Shown: positions 38,791 to 51,800, counted from the stretch's first letter. The stretch: 64,000 bases of DNA from Prorocentrum cordatum (GCA_963575745.1 CAUYUJ010015726.1:961449-1025448), one strand, 5' to 3'. Translations and numbers: made by a program. The notes: generated by a model from the letters alone, not told the origin.

Positions 38791-39010
38791 ACGTCGCGGG
38801 AGCTCTGGGAGGCTTCTCGGGGCTTCAGGGGCACTCTGAGGTAGGCCACGTCGTCGGGAGCTCTGGGGCGCTTCTCGAGGCTTCAGGGGCACTCTGAGGG
38901 AGGCCGCGTCGTCGGGAGCTCTGGGAGGCTTCTCGGAGCTTCAGGGGCACTCTGGAGGCCACGTCGTCGTCGTCGCCGTCGTCTTCGTCGTCGTCGTCGT
39001 CGTCATCGCA
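38791..39010. repeat. 58-bp tandem repeat (3 copies) followed by GTC microsatellite
   Basis: The unit begins GTCGTCGGGAGCTCTGG at about 38793, 38850 and 38907, each followed by GCTTCAGGGGCACTCT. From 38960 (GTC)n runs about 45 bases. Directly upstream of the broken gene on its strand. Confidence 0.85.
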
Positions 39011-39890
39011 GGGCACCAACCATAGGACACCAGGGAAGGCTACGAGAAATCACAAGGGAAGGTCGTTCTCTATCTCTATATCTCTTTCTCCCTCCCCCCC
39101 CCTCTCCCCCTCTCATGTAATCCTGGTGGCAGGGGAAAGGTTAGGTGAGGGGGGGTTGTGTTTTGTTTTCCTAGTCTTCCCATTCGCAGCGAGTGATCAC
39201 TGTTCAAATTCAACGTGCGTTACGATGGTCTTAATATATGGACCTGCTTTTTAATAAAGAAGCATAGCTTCGAGTCTTAATTTAAGTTGCCAGGCACCGC
39301 TGTGCTTATATATTTTATATATACGCATCGGCATGAACATACATATGACTACATGCATGGATATGTATATTGTCATAGTTCATATATAAACGTATCTATA
39401 TATGCAGTTATTCGAACGTGATGTATTTACATATGTGTAACAATGTGTGAAAAGCGTGCGTGTGTATATACATACATATTATATATAAATATATACATTC
39501 ACAACCATATATATATATGTATGTATATATACATATATGTATATCAGTACATTTAAAGATGCGTACACAACAGCAGCTTTAGAATAATGTACGAACTCAC
39601 ATATGTCAGCAGCCCAAAATTTGAGCCATGCCTGAGCCCCTGTGCAGAATTTGAGCTATGTCTAATACGTTGTTGTTGTTTGATTTGTTATGTCTATTTG
39701 ATTTTGCGGATCTCAAGGTCAGCTCAAAATTTGAGCAGTTGAAAAAATGAGCAAGCTGCTCAAAATTTGAGCTAGGCGACCCCCTGGGTTTCCCAGTCGT
39801 TGGTCCCGGGCCGGTTTCGGTGGGTTCTGGGTTCCTGGGCCCCCAGGTTCCCGGCCACCCACTGATTGGGGCCCTCTGGTGCGATGATCT
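39011..39890. other. AT-rich intergenic stretch with TATA repeats and GCTCAAAATTTGAGC palindromes
   Basis: 39300-39560 is dominated by ATATATGT/ACATATAT words and is the most AT-rich part of the window. The 15-mer GCTCAAAATTTGAGC occurs at 39722-39736 and 39758-39772, and half-sites AAAATTTGAGC and AGAATTTGAGC occur at about 39617 and 39646. No gene seen. Confidence 0.8.
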
Positions 39891-40298
39891 TTAGAAAAGC
39901 GCCGCCTCCGCCGTGCGAGGGCCACTCGGCGCGTTGATCAGGGCCCGCGGCCTGTCCGATCCGCGGCCAAGGCGTTGGCGGGCAGCCGTGGCTCGCAGTA
40001 GTCGCCGGTGGTGCACTGGGCGGTGACCGCGCGGTTGCGCTGCTCGCATGGAATGGCGCGGGTCCGGCGGGCACGGGAGGCCGACTTCTTTGCGCCTTGC
40101 GAGGGCCCACGCCCGGGCCTCGTCGAGCGCGCCCGGGGCCGGGGCGTTGCCGATGACCGCGGCGAGACTCTCACTCGGAGCCTGCTGGGCTGCCGGGTTG
40201 GCCTTGTCCTGAATGCTCTCGATGTCCTCCTTGAGATTGTTCAGGTCGCCCTGCAAGAATTCGTGCTTCTCCTCAACTCCTGTCAGGCGCAATCCCAT
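39891..40298 (-). CDS. Coiled-coil coding fragment, probably broken
   Basis: An ATG at 40298 opens MGLRLTGVEEKHEFLQGDLN and NLKEDIESIQDKANPAAQQA, a clear heptad pattern, then DEARAWALARRKEVG. After that a neighbouring frame looks better (IPCEQRNRAVTAQCTTGDY), so a frameshift near 40100 is likely. Coiled coils of this type head ORF1 proteins of dinoflagellate retroelements, but I found no RT nearby. Treat it as a fragment. Confidence 0.35.
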   Translation of the reverse strand: MGLRLTGVEEKHEFLQGDLNNLKEDIESIQDKANPAAQQAPSESLAAVIGNAPAPGALDEARAWALARRKEVGLPCPPDPRHSMRAAQPRGHRPVHHRRLLRATAARQRLGRGSDRPRALINAPSGPRTAEAALF

Positions 40299-41929
40299 CT
40301 CGTTCCTTGCGCCCCGTGTCGGTCAAGAGATTACCGACCGACATCTTTACTGGCAACTCTTTGCCGCTCCCGTTTTGCCCCAATTGCTGCTGAAAACCGC
40401 GCGCGCGAAGAGGCCGCCGGACCTTTTGGGAGTGAAATGATGCTGGGTAGGGAATGCGAGAAGCTCGACCGCGCCATTTGGTTCCACATCGCTACTGGCA
40501 CCGGCGCGGGAGCAAGCACCGCGCTGAGCGCGTGGAGAACGAAAACATTGCAATGAAGAGTGAGTCTGCGGTGGATACCGCAATTCCGAAAGGTGCGTCC
40601 AGAAGGCCAGAATAACCAATATTTGAAAGCTGTTGGTCGGCTCTGGCGCTGGCTACTGAGAGCGTTGAATCCAAGCTCCTATCCACGGCAAGCCGCATAT
40701 CCCTCATGTTGGAGCCTCTTGTAGATTTGCCCGTCGGGCTTCCCTTCATCCCTGCCTGCGCTCGCTGCAAAATCAAACCGCATTTGGGGCGGCTGCGCGC
40801 CCCCCCACAACAAAGGAATAATCAGTCACACTCCCAGGTGCGATCCGTCGCGATACCGCGGGCGATGGCTGTAAGTGTAAGTTTGCCGTCGACGAGCACC
40901 CGGTAAAGCGATTCGTCCGAAACACCAAATTGCCCAAACAAGCAGTCTGGACGCGTTTGATCCAGAAGCAGAAATTGCGGGCAGCACGCCCCGCTGGCTC
41001 CCTGTCCCGAAAAGTCCATGCAGTATTCGTGTCTCGCTTAGTGTCCACCTCCTGAACAACGCTACTGCAGTGTCGCGGCCCAGCATGGCCTCGAGTTCTG
41101 CGAAGATGATGTTCTTAAGCTCGCCTTTCGCGTGGATTTGTTCTGGGATAACCCATCGACGACAGTCTGTGGCGGAGGAAGGCTACTGCCGCCGTACCGA
41201 CGTCAGAGTTGTCCGAGAACCCTATATTTTCATCAACTGCGCGCTTGCCACCATTCTGATAATTATCAGCAGATCGCTCAAATTCTCCAGGAGCCAATCG
41301 TGGAGCACAGTTTCTTGTATACTTCAAATATTGTTTGATCCTGCCGATCACTTCAAATACTGTTTGATCCTGTGGTGTGAATTTGTATATATGCTATATG
41401 TGCTCGATCTCGTAGATCTTTCTTCAATTCAAGTTTTGCATGGTTCTTTGGTTTATTGCAGGCCTCGGCGAGGCACTCCATGAAACTGATTAGCCGCAGT
41501 ACATTTCCTATGGGGTCGAACTCGTGTATAATGAGGCTCCGGATGTCGTCGATGGTCGTGGCAATACTTACTGAACATAATCCCGAGATCTGGTGAAAAA
41601 GGGGGCCTTCAACAGGGGGTCTTCATTGGGGGCTGAATCGCCCATGCGTGCTCGATGTATCGCCCATGTATGTGATCGGGTACGATTGGCATCCAATGTT
41701 GGCGGTCAAACAAGGCCAATCGTTCGTGCCCGCGCGTTGCCCTCGCGGGCAAACGCGCCGTCCTTCCATGTTCGTTCATGCGTCCGGGCGTTATTGCATA
41801 TTGCGCGTGGGGCGGTGAAGTGGAGTGCAAGTGTGTCTTGGTTGTGCGATCGATGGTCGCGTATGCTCCCACACGACGATTGGTCGACCCCAAAGACAAA
41901 TTTGGAATGGGTCCGCGATTTTCCCAATA
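40299..41929. other. No gene recognised
   Basis: Mixed sequence with frames of 60-140 codons on both strands, none with convincing composition. A near-duplicate phrase (CTTCAAATA(T/C)TGTTTGATCCTG) occurs at about 41324 and 41350. Confidence 0.4.
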
Positions 41930-42142
41930 TGTGAATTCACATTTTCCTTTTTCCAAATCTAAATTCAAATTTTCCTCTTTCCCAAAATGTGAATTCACAC
42001 TCTGGCTACTTCATACAGACTCCTGCGCGCAATTCCAAAATGTGACCTCACGTTTTCTTTTTTTCAAAAATGTGAATTCACATTTTCCTTTGTCCCACAA
42101 TGTGAATTCACATCAAGTTTTTCCCCACAATGTGAATTCACA
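41930..42142. repeat. Five copies of the palindrome TGTGAATTCACA
   Basis: Perfect 12-base palindromes at 41930-41941, 41989-42000, 42071-42082, 42101-42112 and 42131-42142. The last three are spaced exactly 30 bases and embedded in a unit like CCCACAATGTGAATTCACAT followed by TTTCCTT. Confidence 0.9.
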
Positions 42143-42561
42143 TTTTGCTCCGGCCTTCAAGATCCCCAAGATCCTTCAAGATCCCCAAGATTTTGACACT
42201 CACCTCACCGCTTTCGTTCATTCCAACATTTTTCCGTTGCCCTCTCAACGCACGTTGCTTTCGTCGCCTTTCCCGAGCCCCCAGCCCCCTTGCTTCGTCT
42301 ACCCTCAAGTCTCGCGCATGGGTGCAGGCGGGGAGTTTCAAGTGGTTCCCCCGCCGAACACAGCAATCGAGGATGCATCGCCCATGAATGGTCCATAAAG
42401 ACACCATTGCCGGGACCCTGCGCCCGACCCCCACTTTCACCCTCCAAGGTCTTGCCATTGTCGGTGCCGCTGCCCCAAGAGCCAGCCAGTTGATCCTGAT
42501 ACGCGAACGGCGCCGATGCACAATACTGTGTCTGGACTCCGTTCAGACCCGTTCCAACGCA

Positions 42562-42613
42562 GTACGGTGCATAGATTGCTCGGCTCTGGTAGCCGGAAAA
42601 AGATGCACCGTAC
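42562..42613. repeat. 11-bp inverted repeat GTACGGTGCAT / ATGCACCGTAC
   Basis: Perfect arms at 42562-42572 and 42603-42613 with a 30-base spacer. Related words (GATGCACAATACTG, GCGGTACTGTGCAC) occur about 50 bases to either side. Confidence 0.8.
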
Positions 42614-44090
42614 CATTCCTGGGTCGAGAATCGACGACGCCACGAGAGGCGCCAACGCGGTACTGTGCACACAAGTCGTCCGCGGACTTGAAATTGCTTC
42701 TGCAGAGCACTGGCGACCTCAGAATCGTCGAGCCCGTCCATCTCCTGGAGTGGACTGCGAGGGCCCCTGGAGGCAGAAAAATTGTCAAAAACCTCCCGCC
42801 ACGATTTGTTCACAACACGATGATGTCAGGGGCGGAAGAGAAGGTACATAGACAAGGAGCGACCTCAACGCTGTTTAGAACGGAAAGGCGTTTAGAACAA
42901 ACAGCTCAACGAGGCCAGACATTGAAAACGAACGTTGAAAACGATGCCGGTGCCAAACGAAAACGAACGACGAAGCGGAGCGTTGAAAACAAAACAAGCA
43001 CGAAACAACACTACAACGAAAAACGAAACGACTGACAAAACAAGGGCCCAAACCAAGCTAAACAGCGTTGTGGTTGGTCCGTGATGGTAGACGATGGGGG
43101 AGAATTGAGGCTCCGAGGGGTGCCTGCCGTCGGTCTCCACCTGCCTCCAGGCGTCTATAAAGACCTCCACATTGGTCCACGAGCCCGTGGCGTCCTCTCT
43201 GCGCACCCGCACGGGCTCGGGTTCCAGAGCGGGACGGGGTTAGGAGCAGGGGGAGGTGCACGACGAAGCCAGGACGAATACTAATTCGGGTGAGGATAGA
43301 TCGAGAAACTCCAAAAATCCAGCGGCTCTGGGGGATGTCTCGGGCGCCGCGGCCAAGAGTGGCAGGACTTGACTGGACCGGCGCCGCAAGGCATGCACTG
43401 AGGGCGAGAGGGGACGAGCGGGAGGAGCATGGAGGCAGGGACGACGAGACTCCAGAGGAACGAACTGCTACACATTAGCCATCGTGGACCCACAACAGCG
43501 TGCTTCTAGCAATATATGGTGTGCAGTCTACGTGGAACAATGGATGGTGTGCAATGTATAATCCTAGGTGGTGCAATTTACGCGGTGCACTTAATTGTTG
43601 TTCTCAGTGAGTGATGCACTCCACTGCTCGCGCAAACATCCCACCCACCACCCGCAACTTGGTTTACAAACCTCATGCGGCGGCGATTTCGATGAGTACT
43701 TTGTGTTGGCTGGTGCTTCTCCGCGGCCGCGCCAGCCCGCGCATGCGCGCGCGCAGCGGCCAAATAGTTTGACGCGACCGACGCGGCCGCGGTGGTGCTG
43801 ACCGCTCGGCACATCCCAACAGGCACTTCAGTGCGAGTCGGCGACTTGGGCGGGTGTGGTATCATGGCAACGTCGTCACTTGTACACACGATGATGGTGA
43901 TAGTAGCGATGTCGGTGACGATGCTGACAGCGACGGCGGCACGGCCAGTGACGGCGCCGATGCCGATCACGCCGACGACGATGACGGCGTTTTCGCGTCG
44001 GCGATGCAGTTTTTGACAACGAATTCGAAATGCGCGCGCGGCAGAGTGATTCGCATGGTATTATTTGACACGGATCGAGCCACCCCAGCA
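42614..44090. other. No gene recognised
   Basis: A-rich plus-strand words (AACGAAAACGA, AACAAAACAAG) at 42900-43040, short GGTGTGCA(A/G)T(G/C)TA-type repeats at 43515-43590, and GACGATGA-type low complexity at 43880-44000. No supported coding frame. Confidence 0.4.
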
Positions 44091-44640
44091 CGCGCGCAAG
44101 GGCGTTCGAACGATTTTGACATGCGCGCGCGAATCCCATCAGGCAGAATTTCCTGAAGTATTGAACAACCTATGGTTTTCTAAAGAATTCGCAAGAACAC
44201 GCTCGCACGCTTTTGTTGAAAATCCGTGTCGCGAAAACCAGTCTTTTTGTATGCTTGTTGGACATTCGATTTTGAAACCCTTCCGGCATTCGCGCACGAC
44301 GACGCGCGCGCGTGCACTTCATCCCGTTTTTTGCAGAGGATTCACGCGACGAAACGCGCGCAAGGGCGTTCGAACGATTTTGACATGCGCGCGCGAATCC
44401 TATTAGATAGCATTTCCTGAAGTATTGAACAACTTATGGTTTTCTAAAGAATTCGCAAGAACACGCGCGCACGCTTTTGTTGAAAATCCATGTAACGAAA
44501 CCTTGTGTTTTTGTATGTTCGTTGGGCATTCGATTTTGGAACCCTTCCGAAACCGAATGTTTTTGGAGGATTTCGGCGTGCGCGCGCGACGACTTGCGCG
44601 TGCGCACTTCGTCCCATTTGTCGCAAGGGATTATTGGAAA
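44091..44640. repeat. 264-bp direct tandem duplication
   Basis: CGCGCGCAAGGGCGTTCGAA begins at 44091 and at 44355. The copies stay alignable through TCTAAAGAATTCGCAAGAAC and TTTTGTTGAAAATCC to about 44640, with scattered substitutions and alternating CG-rich blocks. No gene. Confidence 0.85.
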
Positions 44641-45323
44641 CTTATGATATTGATAAGCGAGTGCGCGCGCATAATATTTGTTGCCAGGGAACCGAGGGGG
44701 GCCTATACCGTCCTGGCTGGGATAGTATGAATTCACAGGTAAGATGGACATTGGGTCAGAATCATGTGTTTTGCATCGGTTCCCGGGGAGTAACATGGCC
44801 ACCAAACTGGTGGTCAGGCCCAAACGACTGGCGGCGACGATGCGGCGACGGCGACAACATAGCGGACAGACCGGGAGTCAGGTCCAGACGATGGGCGGCG
44901 ACGGAGCGGCGACGGCGACAACATGGCCTCCAGACTGGCAATCAGGCGCATTTCCTTAGAACAGAAATAATAAGCCTCAAGTGCAAGCACTGCTTAGAGA
45001 AACTTTCAGAGGTCGGCGCGATTTTTTTGGATCGGTGCTGCACCCCCCTGGTGCGCTCCTCGCGCCAGGGAGGTCCAGAACCGATTCAAGAGATCCGTGC
45101 GGACCACCGAAAATTTCGGTTTATTCAGCTTCTAATTTTTCGAACTTGTTGAGGGACCCTTCTGCTGTGCAGAATTGGCAAAACTGAAAAGGCCCAAGAA
45201 GACACAACTCCGCCACCGTCTTCCCTGGCACGATGAGGCGTGGAAGAATGTCAAGGCGGACCCCCCTCCCTCTACCCGCAGACTGCCGCATGTATCGCCC
45301 CTTCTTTCCGAGACCATTTCCCT
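44641..45323. other. No gene recognised; small duplicated CGGCGACG phrase
   Basis: CGGCGACGGCGACAACAT-type phrases at about 44843 and 44900 mark a short duplication of about 70 bases. No coding evidence. Confidence 0.4.
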
Positions 45324-45600
45324 CGTGCCCGCTCGACAGTGCGCGTCCAGCATGGCAGCCGATGCCTCAACCCCCTTTCCCCGCGTGCCCGCTCGATGAT
45401 GGTGCACTTCCCGCATCGCAACTGACGCCCGAACCCTCACTGAACGCGTGCCCGCTCGAGGATGGTGCACTGACCGCATGGATACTAATGCTTGAATCAT
45501 CATTTCATGCGCACCCGCTAGAGGATTGTGCACTTACCGCATGGCTGCTATCTCTTAGACCCCACATCCCACGCGCACCCTTTTGAGGATCGTGCACTTC
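45324..45600. repeat. 63-bp tandem repeat, five units
   Basis: Unit starts at 45324, 45384, 45447, 45510 and 45573 (60, 63, 63, 63 bases), with the marker CG(T/C)(G/A)CCCGCTCGAGGATGGTGCAC. The unit is a multiple of three, so a plus frame reads a 21-residue repeat (PLEDGALTAW); I do not take it as a protein. Confidence 0.85.
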
Positions 45601-46165
45601 CCGCACTCCCAGCTCCCAAGCGCCCTGGAGCCTCCCAAGCCATGATCCCTCTTTGAAAAAGATGGATATGCGTCCCGAGCTTGCAAGACGGCCCGCGCAA
45701 GCAACCAAGGACACCAGAATGGCCAAAGATGTCCACAAGGCGGCCGAATATTGATTCAAGACGTCCCAAGATGCCTCCAAGAGAGTCCAACTTGGCCTCA
45801 AAAAGACCTCCAACAGGGTCAGATTTGGATTCCCGTGGGTGTTTGAATAGTTGTCGCATTCTAGCGTTTTCGGGCTGCCGTCAGCTCAAGAAGACACAAG
45901 AGGACTCCACGATGGCTTAAGAGGCATCCAAGACGCCCCCAAGACGGCGCAAGAGGGCCTCTGGCCTTAAAGGCCCTTCGACGGTCCAAAACGGCGCCAA
46001 GACGGCCCCACGACGGCCCCCGGACACCCACCATACGGCTAACAGGGCCCAAAGACGGCCCAAGGAAGCCCCAAGCCGGCTTAAGAGGGCCCCAAGATGA
46101 CCCAAAAGGGCACCAAGATACCCCCAAGACTGCCTCACAGGAGGTCAAGGCAGCCCAAAGGCGGC

Positions 46166-46262
<97 letters not shown>

Positions 46263-48840
46263 CATGGGCATCATCATCAGCAGCAGCAGCAGGAGCAGCA
46301 TTGTCAGGAGCAGCATCATCAGCATCATCAGCAATATCAGCATCAGCATCCACATCATCATGATCAACGTCATCACCATGATGATCATCGTAATCAACAC
46401 CACCACCACCCTCACCATTTCCTTCATCATCCTCGTACTCATCCTCATCCTCCTCATCCTCCTCATCCTCCTCATCCTCCTCATCCTCCTCATCGTCATC
46501 GTCATCATTATCATCATCATCATCAGCATCATCACCATAATCAGCATCATCAACATCAACATCAATATCAACAGCATCATCATCACGCGTGACGGCCTCC
46601 CGTACCCTCTCGAACAGTCGCCACCCAGAATGCTGGGCTGGCACAGTGGCAGGACTTGCCGTTGGCTGCTGCACATACAATCACAAATGACAGAACTCCC
46701 CGTTTGTTTAGATGACTGTTCGTCTTCCCCTCCATCTCCCATGCTTTCCCCATTAGTTCCATAGGAATCGACGATTGCTTGTGTCTGTGCCTACTTCTCC
46801 CTCCTAAGACACAAGAGCACCAACAGAAAGAGCCGCGCCACACCCCGAGGCGAGGCAAGCATGGCCTCGGCACGGCGCATCCTCCCCTGGACGCCCCCAC
46901 GCACCCGACCCAGTCGCGGGGGGCGGCCCTCAGGCGGAGGAGGCCGGAGAGGGCGCACTTCCTTGCCTTTTGGCCCAGGACTTGGAATAGCACGTGGGAA
47001 ATGCTCCACACCAGGACCACACCGCAGACTGCTCTACCCTCTCGCCGACCCTGCACTGCGCAGGACATAACGGCTGCGCTGTCTATAGCCGTGTCCACCC
47101 CGACTGTGTCTACATACGTAACGACACCCAGTGTGTCTAGAGACGGTGATGGCTAGAAAGTTAGAGCGGTATTTGGCATATGTCCTGGATAAGTGGCCTC
47201 CCAGAAGCAGGTAGACGTTACCCTTCAACCCAGGATCGGTGAACATTGGAGCTGGCTGTTAGGCTGAGGAAGCCCGACACTGGTTCCAGTCAACAGAAAA
47301 GGGGGCAGAGGGGACTCCCTCGTCGCAACGCTTGGACGCGGCTTGAGAGACTGCTCAGTTTCAACCCTGGGAAGGGTCTGGGATCGAGTTTGAGCGGATT
47401 TGCCTACGCCCCTTCTCTTGATACACGTTCGCTGGGCATATCCAGCTCAGGCACCCTGGCCGCCTCCATCATGTACATGCGTTCCTGGCCTGGCTAGGAG
47501 GGCGCATACAGTCGAACCAGATCATGAGGACGCGCGGTAATGAGGCAAAGGGCCTCGGACGCCCTTGTTGAGTTTTTTTTTTCAGCAGCGCCAGGCCAGG
47601 CCGAAGAGGCCGAGGAAGGGCGAGCTAAGGCCGCAAGGGCACCCTTGGAATGCCTCGTGTCCTTAAGGAAGCAGTTTGACTGCACGAGCCTGCCTGGCCG
47701 AGGCAGGAGGGCGCCTCGCTGTACGATTGCTGTGGACACAGCAGTGCCCGGGGCGACCGCCGCAGGTGTCGCAAGCGCACGGCGAGGCGCAACAACCACG
47801 AGAGCCCGCAGGAGATCCGCGCACGCGCCCCCAACCCTAGCTAGAGGCGTGGGACACACCGTGGCCTCGACATCCAGCGGGTTCTAAGGAGAGAGCGGGC
47901 GTTGCCAGCTTCACCGCTGGGGGAAGTCAAGTCAGCTGCGCAGCCGGACAAACCGCGCTGGCCGGCAAGATTCGGAGGGCGACGACGACGAGGACACGAG
48001 CACAGAGGTCGGCTGCACGTGAGAGTGGCCCCAGGCAAGAACGACATCAGGTGCGCGACGGTCGGGGGCCGCGGTGAGGCCTACCCGGAGCGCGCAAGCC
48101 GATGCTATCGCATCGCATTCAACCATCTGGGGACTCCAGCGTGGCATCAGGAGAGGGGGGATCGAAACACGAGGCGGCAGGAAGGCGGGGGCGTCCAAGA
48201 GGGGGTCGTCCCTGGTTGGAGTGGGGGGGGGGGCGCAAATCATGGCCGGCGGCATGAGCGCGGCCCACGGGGGAGGCTGGGAACGCATTGAAATAAAAAA
48301 AGAGGCGCCATGACATCTGGGAAGATAGCATGGCCCCCGCCAAGATATCTCCCTCCCTAGTCATCACCGTCAGCACCCCCCTCTTGGCCGTCCCCGGGCA
48401 TACAGTGATCTTGGGCCCTGGACGCAGGGACGGGCGCTCTGCAGGCATCGGCGGTGTGGTCAGCCGACGTCCCCCGACCTGACGGGCATACGGTCGGACC
48501 TATCACGGGCGAGCAGACTTCAAGAGCATGACACCCTTCGCCGGCCCAACCGTAAGGAAGTCCAACAAAGACGAAGAAATATCATCTTTCTTCGTATGAT
48601 CATAGGGGTACCCTTGCCATAAAGGGGGGGTGCCTTATTGGGGAGGGTACCCTTATGAGAAGGGTACCATCCCCGAGCCGACCTCGCTCTGATACCTCGG
48701 TCCGACCGTGTGCGTGCTCGGCGGGCCTAGGCTCGGATCGGTGCCAGGAGGAGCGGCGCGCTCCTCTCCAGCCGCTCTCCTGCGTGCCGCCCAAGGCAAA
48801 ACGCAGCCATACACTACACACATACGGGAAAAAAACAACG
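45601..48840. other. Start of CCCAAGA-type satellite, ATC microsatellite, otherwise unrecognised
   Basis: 45700-46160 carries GGCCC(A)AAGACGGC-type degenerate repeats. 46160-46590 is (ATC)n with an internal (AGC)n block and yields poly-Asp and poly-Met frames. 46600-48580 has frames up to about 170 codons but no family I know. 48600-48670 has GGGTACCCTT and related GGTACC words in both orientations. Confidence 0.6.
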
Positions 48841-51800
48841 TCTTTCTAGAGGTCCTCCAAGAGGCCCCCATGAGGCGCCCAAGAGGGCACCATGAGGCCC
48901 CGAAAAGGCGCCCAAGAGGCCCTCTCGGGAGCAACACCCCGCAACCGCCAGTTCCCCAAGAGGTCGGCGGTGTGGCGAAAGCCCAATGATCCACGTCCGG
49001 ACTGCAGTGAAGCGTCTCGGCAGTCCGACAGGACGGGTGTATGACGCCAGGGCCCAGCCACGATACGTCAAAGAAGGCCTATTGCAAAACATTGCATTCT
49101 CAGACATTGAAAAATAACCCCCTTTTAATCCCCCTCCAGGGCCGCCGCCGAGTCGCCGACCCGTTCCCGCGTACTTTGTGAAAACCTTGAAACACGTATG
49201 GAAATCATTGATTTGGGCCTCTGGACCCTCCTTGAAGCCCACAAGGGGCGGCAAGAAGGCTAATGATTGCTTCAAGGCGGCCCAAGAGAGCCCCAAAATG
49301 ATCCCAAGAGGGCCCAAGATGGCCCCGAGAGGGCCCAGAAACTTACCAGGACGCCCCAAGAGGGCCCCAAGAGGACCCCCAATAGCGCCTCCGGAAACAA
49401 AAATCATACATTTCCGTATGGTTGTGGGAAGATTCTAGCGTTCTCGCCTTTCTCGACTCTGACAAGCCAGTGACGGCCCAAGCAGCCTGCAAAATGGCCC
49501 CCAGAAGGCCTCATAAGCCCCCGCGAGGGCCCCAAGACGGCCCAAAAGGGCCCCCAAGACGGCCCAAAGAGGCTTCCAAGACGGTCCCAGAAGCCCCTTC
49601 GACGGCCCAGAAGGACCCCAAGGGAGCCCCAAGGCGGCCGCGGGAGCCGCGGGAGCTCCCCATGACGATCTTCCAAGGGGCGATACAATGCAAAAGCGCC
49701 CCAAGACGGCCCAAGAAGCCCCCGAGAGGCCCCAAGAGGCCCCAAAGAGGCCCAAAAGGCCCAAAAGAGGTACCCAAGGGGCCCCAAGAAGTCTCCAAGA
49801 GGCCTCCAGGAAGTCCCCGAGAAGCCCCCAGGCCCCGAAGAAGCGCCCCAAAGGCCACGCAACGACTGGAGTGTAATGTTTTTTTCCCCTGGGCGAACTG
49901 CGGCGCAGCGCCAACGACGCATTTTTCCTTAGACGCCCTTCTTGCCTTGCCGACGAGTCTGCGCGCAACCTGCGAATTTCCATGCGGGCGCGACGTGCAC
50001 TGTGTATTCGTTGTGACGGGGCCGCGGCGCGCTGTTGCACGCGCTGCATGGCGGGTAGAGGCCCGCGTCGCACGTGTACGCCGGCCCTGCCCAGTTCGCA
50101 GAGCGCCGACAAGTTTTGGCGGCGTCTGGCGACGGGGCCCCGCAGACCTGGCAATTCGAGCTCGGCCGCGGGCGCGCCGCGCACGTCCACGACGGCCTGT
50201 TGGTTGCCAAGTACTTCGTGCTCCGCGGCCGCGGGACTACCTCGCAGACGTCGCACTTCGGGAACTTACAGGCCTCACAGTGGAAATTCTGGCCTCGCCC
50301 CGCATTTCCCGCGGGGGGGACGCATGCGCAGGTCGAAGCACTCCTTGCACACAACGCACGCAGGAGCGCCTCCATAAGCGAAGAACGCAATTTTCTTGGT
50401 GGTCCCAAAATGCCCACAAGACGGTCCAACAGGCCCTCAACACGGCCCAAGAGGATCCCAAGAGCGCCTTCAGGCGGCCCCGGAAACCCCCCAATACAGC
50501 CTCTGAAGGGGCCAGACGGCGCAATAGCGCCCCAAGACGGCCCAGAGGCCCTAAGAGGCACCCAAGAAGCCTCGAAGAGGCTCCTGGGAGCCCCCACAAC
50601 GACTGGACTGTACGTGGTCCGGACGTGCACCCCGCGAAGCGAAAGGAATCCACGTCCGGAGGTGGCGTGCTGAGCGGCAGCGTTTTTCGGCGAACGCCTG
50701 AATGCAACGTATCCAATGTATCCAAAGGTTCGATAATTGCAACATATTGTATTAAATGTATTATCATGTCTCCCCCCCGAACCCCCCCTGGGAGCCGCGC
50801 CGCAACGCCGTACCAAACTGATCGCCCCCTTTTGGGACCCTAGAAACCTACAAGAACATATGAAAAATCAACAAATTCGGCCTTTTGGGCCTCTTGGGGC
50901 TCCAAGCGGGCCTCAAGATGGCCCCAAGACGGCCCAAGATATTCCCAACGGGGGCCCATGAGGCCCCCAAGACGGCCCCAAGAGGGCCCCCAACGCCCCA
51001 AGGACGGCCCAAGAGGGCCCCAAGAGCGCCCACAACTGCGCCTCCAGAGACCGAACTCATTGATTTCTTATGGTTTTTGCGATAGTTTAACGTTCTCACC
51101 TTTTTCGACTCTCAGAAATCCATGACGGCCCAAGCAGCTTCCGGAATCGCCCCTGAACAACCCGAAAAACCTCAAGAGGGCTCCAAGACGGCCCAAAACG
51201 GCCCCAAAACTGCCCAAAGAGGCCCCCAAAGCGGTCCAAGAGGCCACGAAGATGGCCCAAGAGGACCCCAAGAGGGCTCCAATGTGGCCGCGAGAGGCCC
51301 CCAAGACAGCCTCCGAAGGGGCGAAACGGCGCAAAAGCGCCCCAAAACTGCCCAAGACGCCCCCAAGAGGCCCCAAGAGGCCCCAAGACGCCCCCAAAAA
51401 GTCACCCAGAAGCCTCCAAAAGGCCCCCAACAAAAAACCCAAAGGCCACACAGCGACTGGAGTGTAATGTTATTTTCCCCCCTCTGGGCGAACTGCGGCG
51501 CAGCGCCAGCCAGGTGAAACTGGTCACTGCGGCGCCCATGATTAGAGCCGGCGCCGGAAGGGATGATGGGGAGGGTGTATGAAAAGGAGGGAGGGGGGAA
51601 AGGCCCCAGGAAGTCCCCAAGAGGCCAACAGAAACTCCCAGGAGGCCTCCACGAGGCCCCCAAGAGGCTCCCAAGAAGCTCCGCGACGACATGACTGTAC
51701 GTGCTCTGGACGTGCACCCCGCGAAGCGAGAGGAATCTTGCTACTTCGAGGGCCCCAGCGACCCCGGCCACCATGCGTCAAGGAAGGCCAATTGCAAAAC

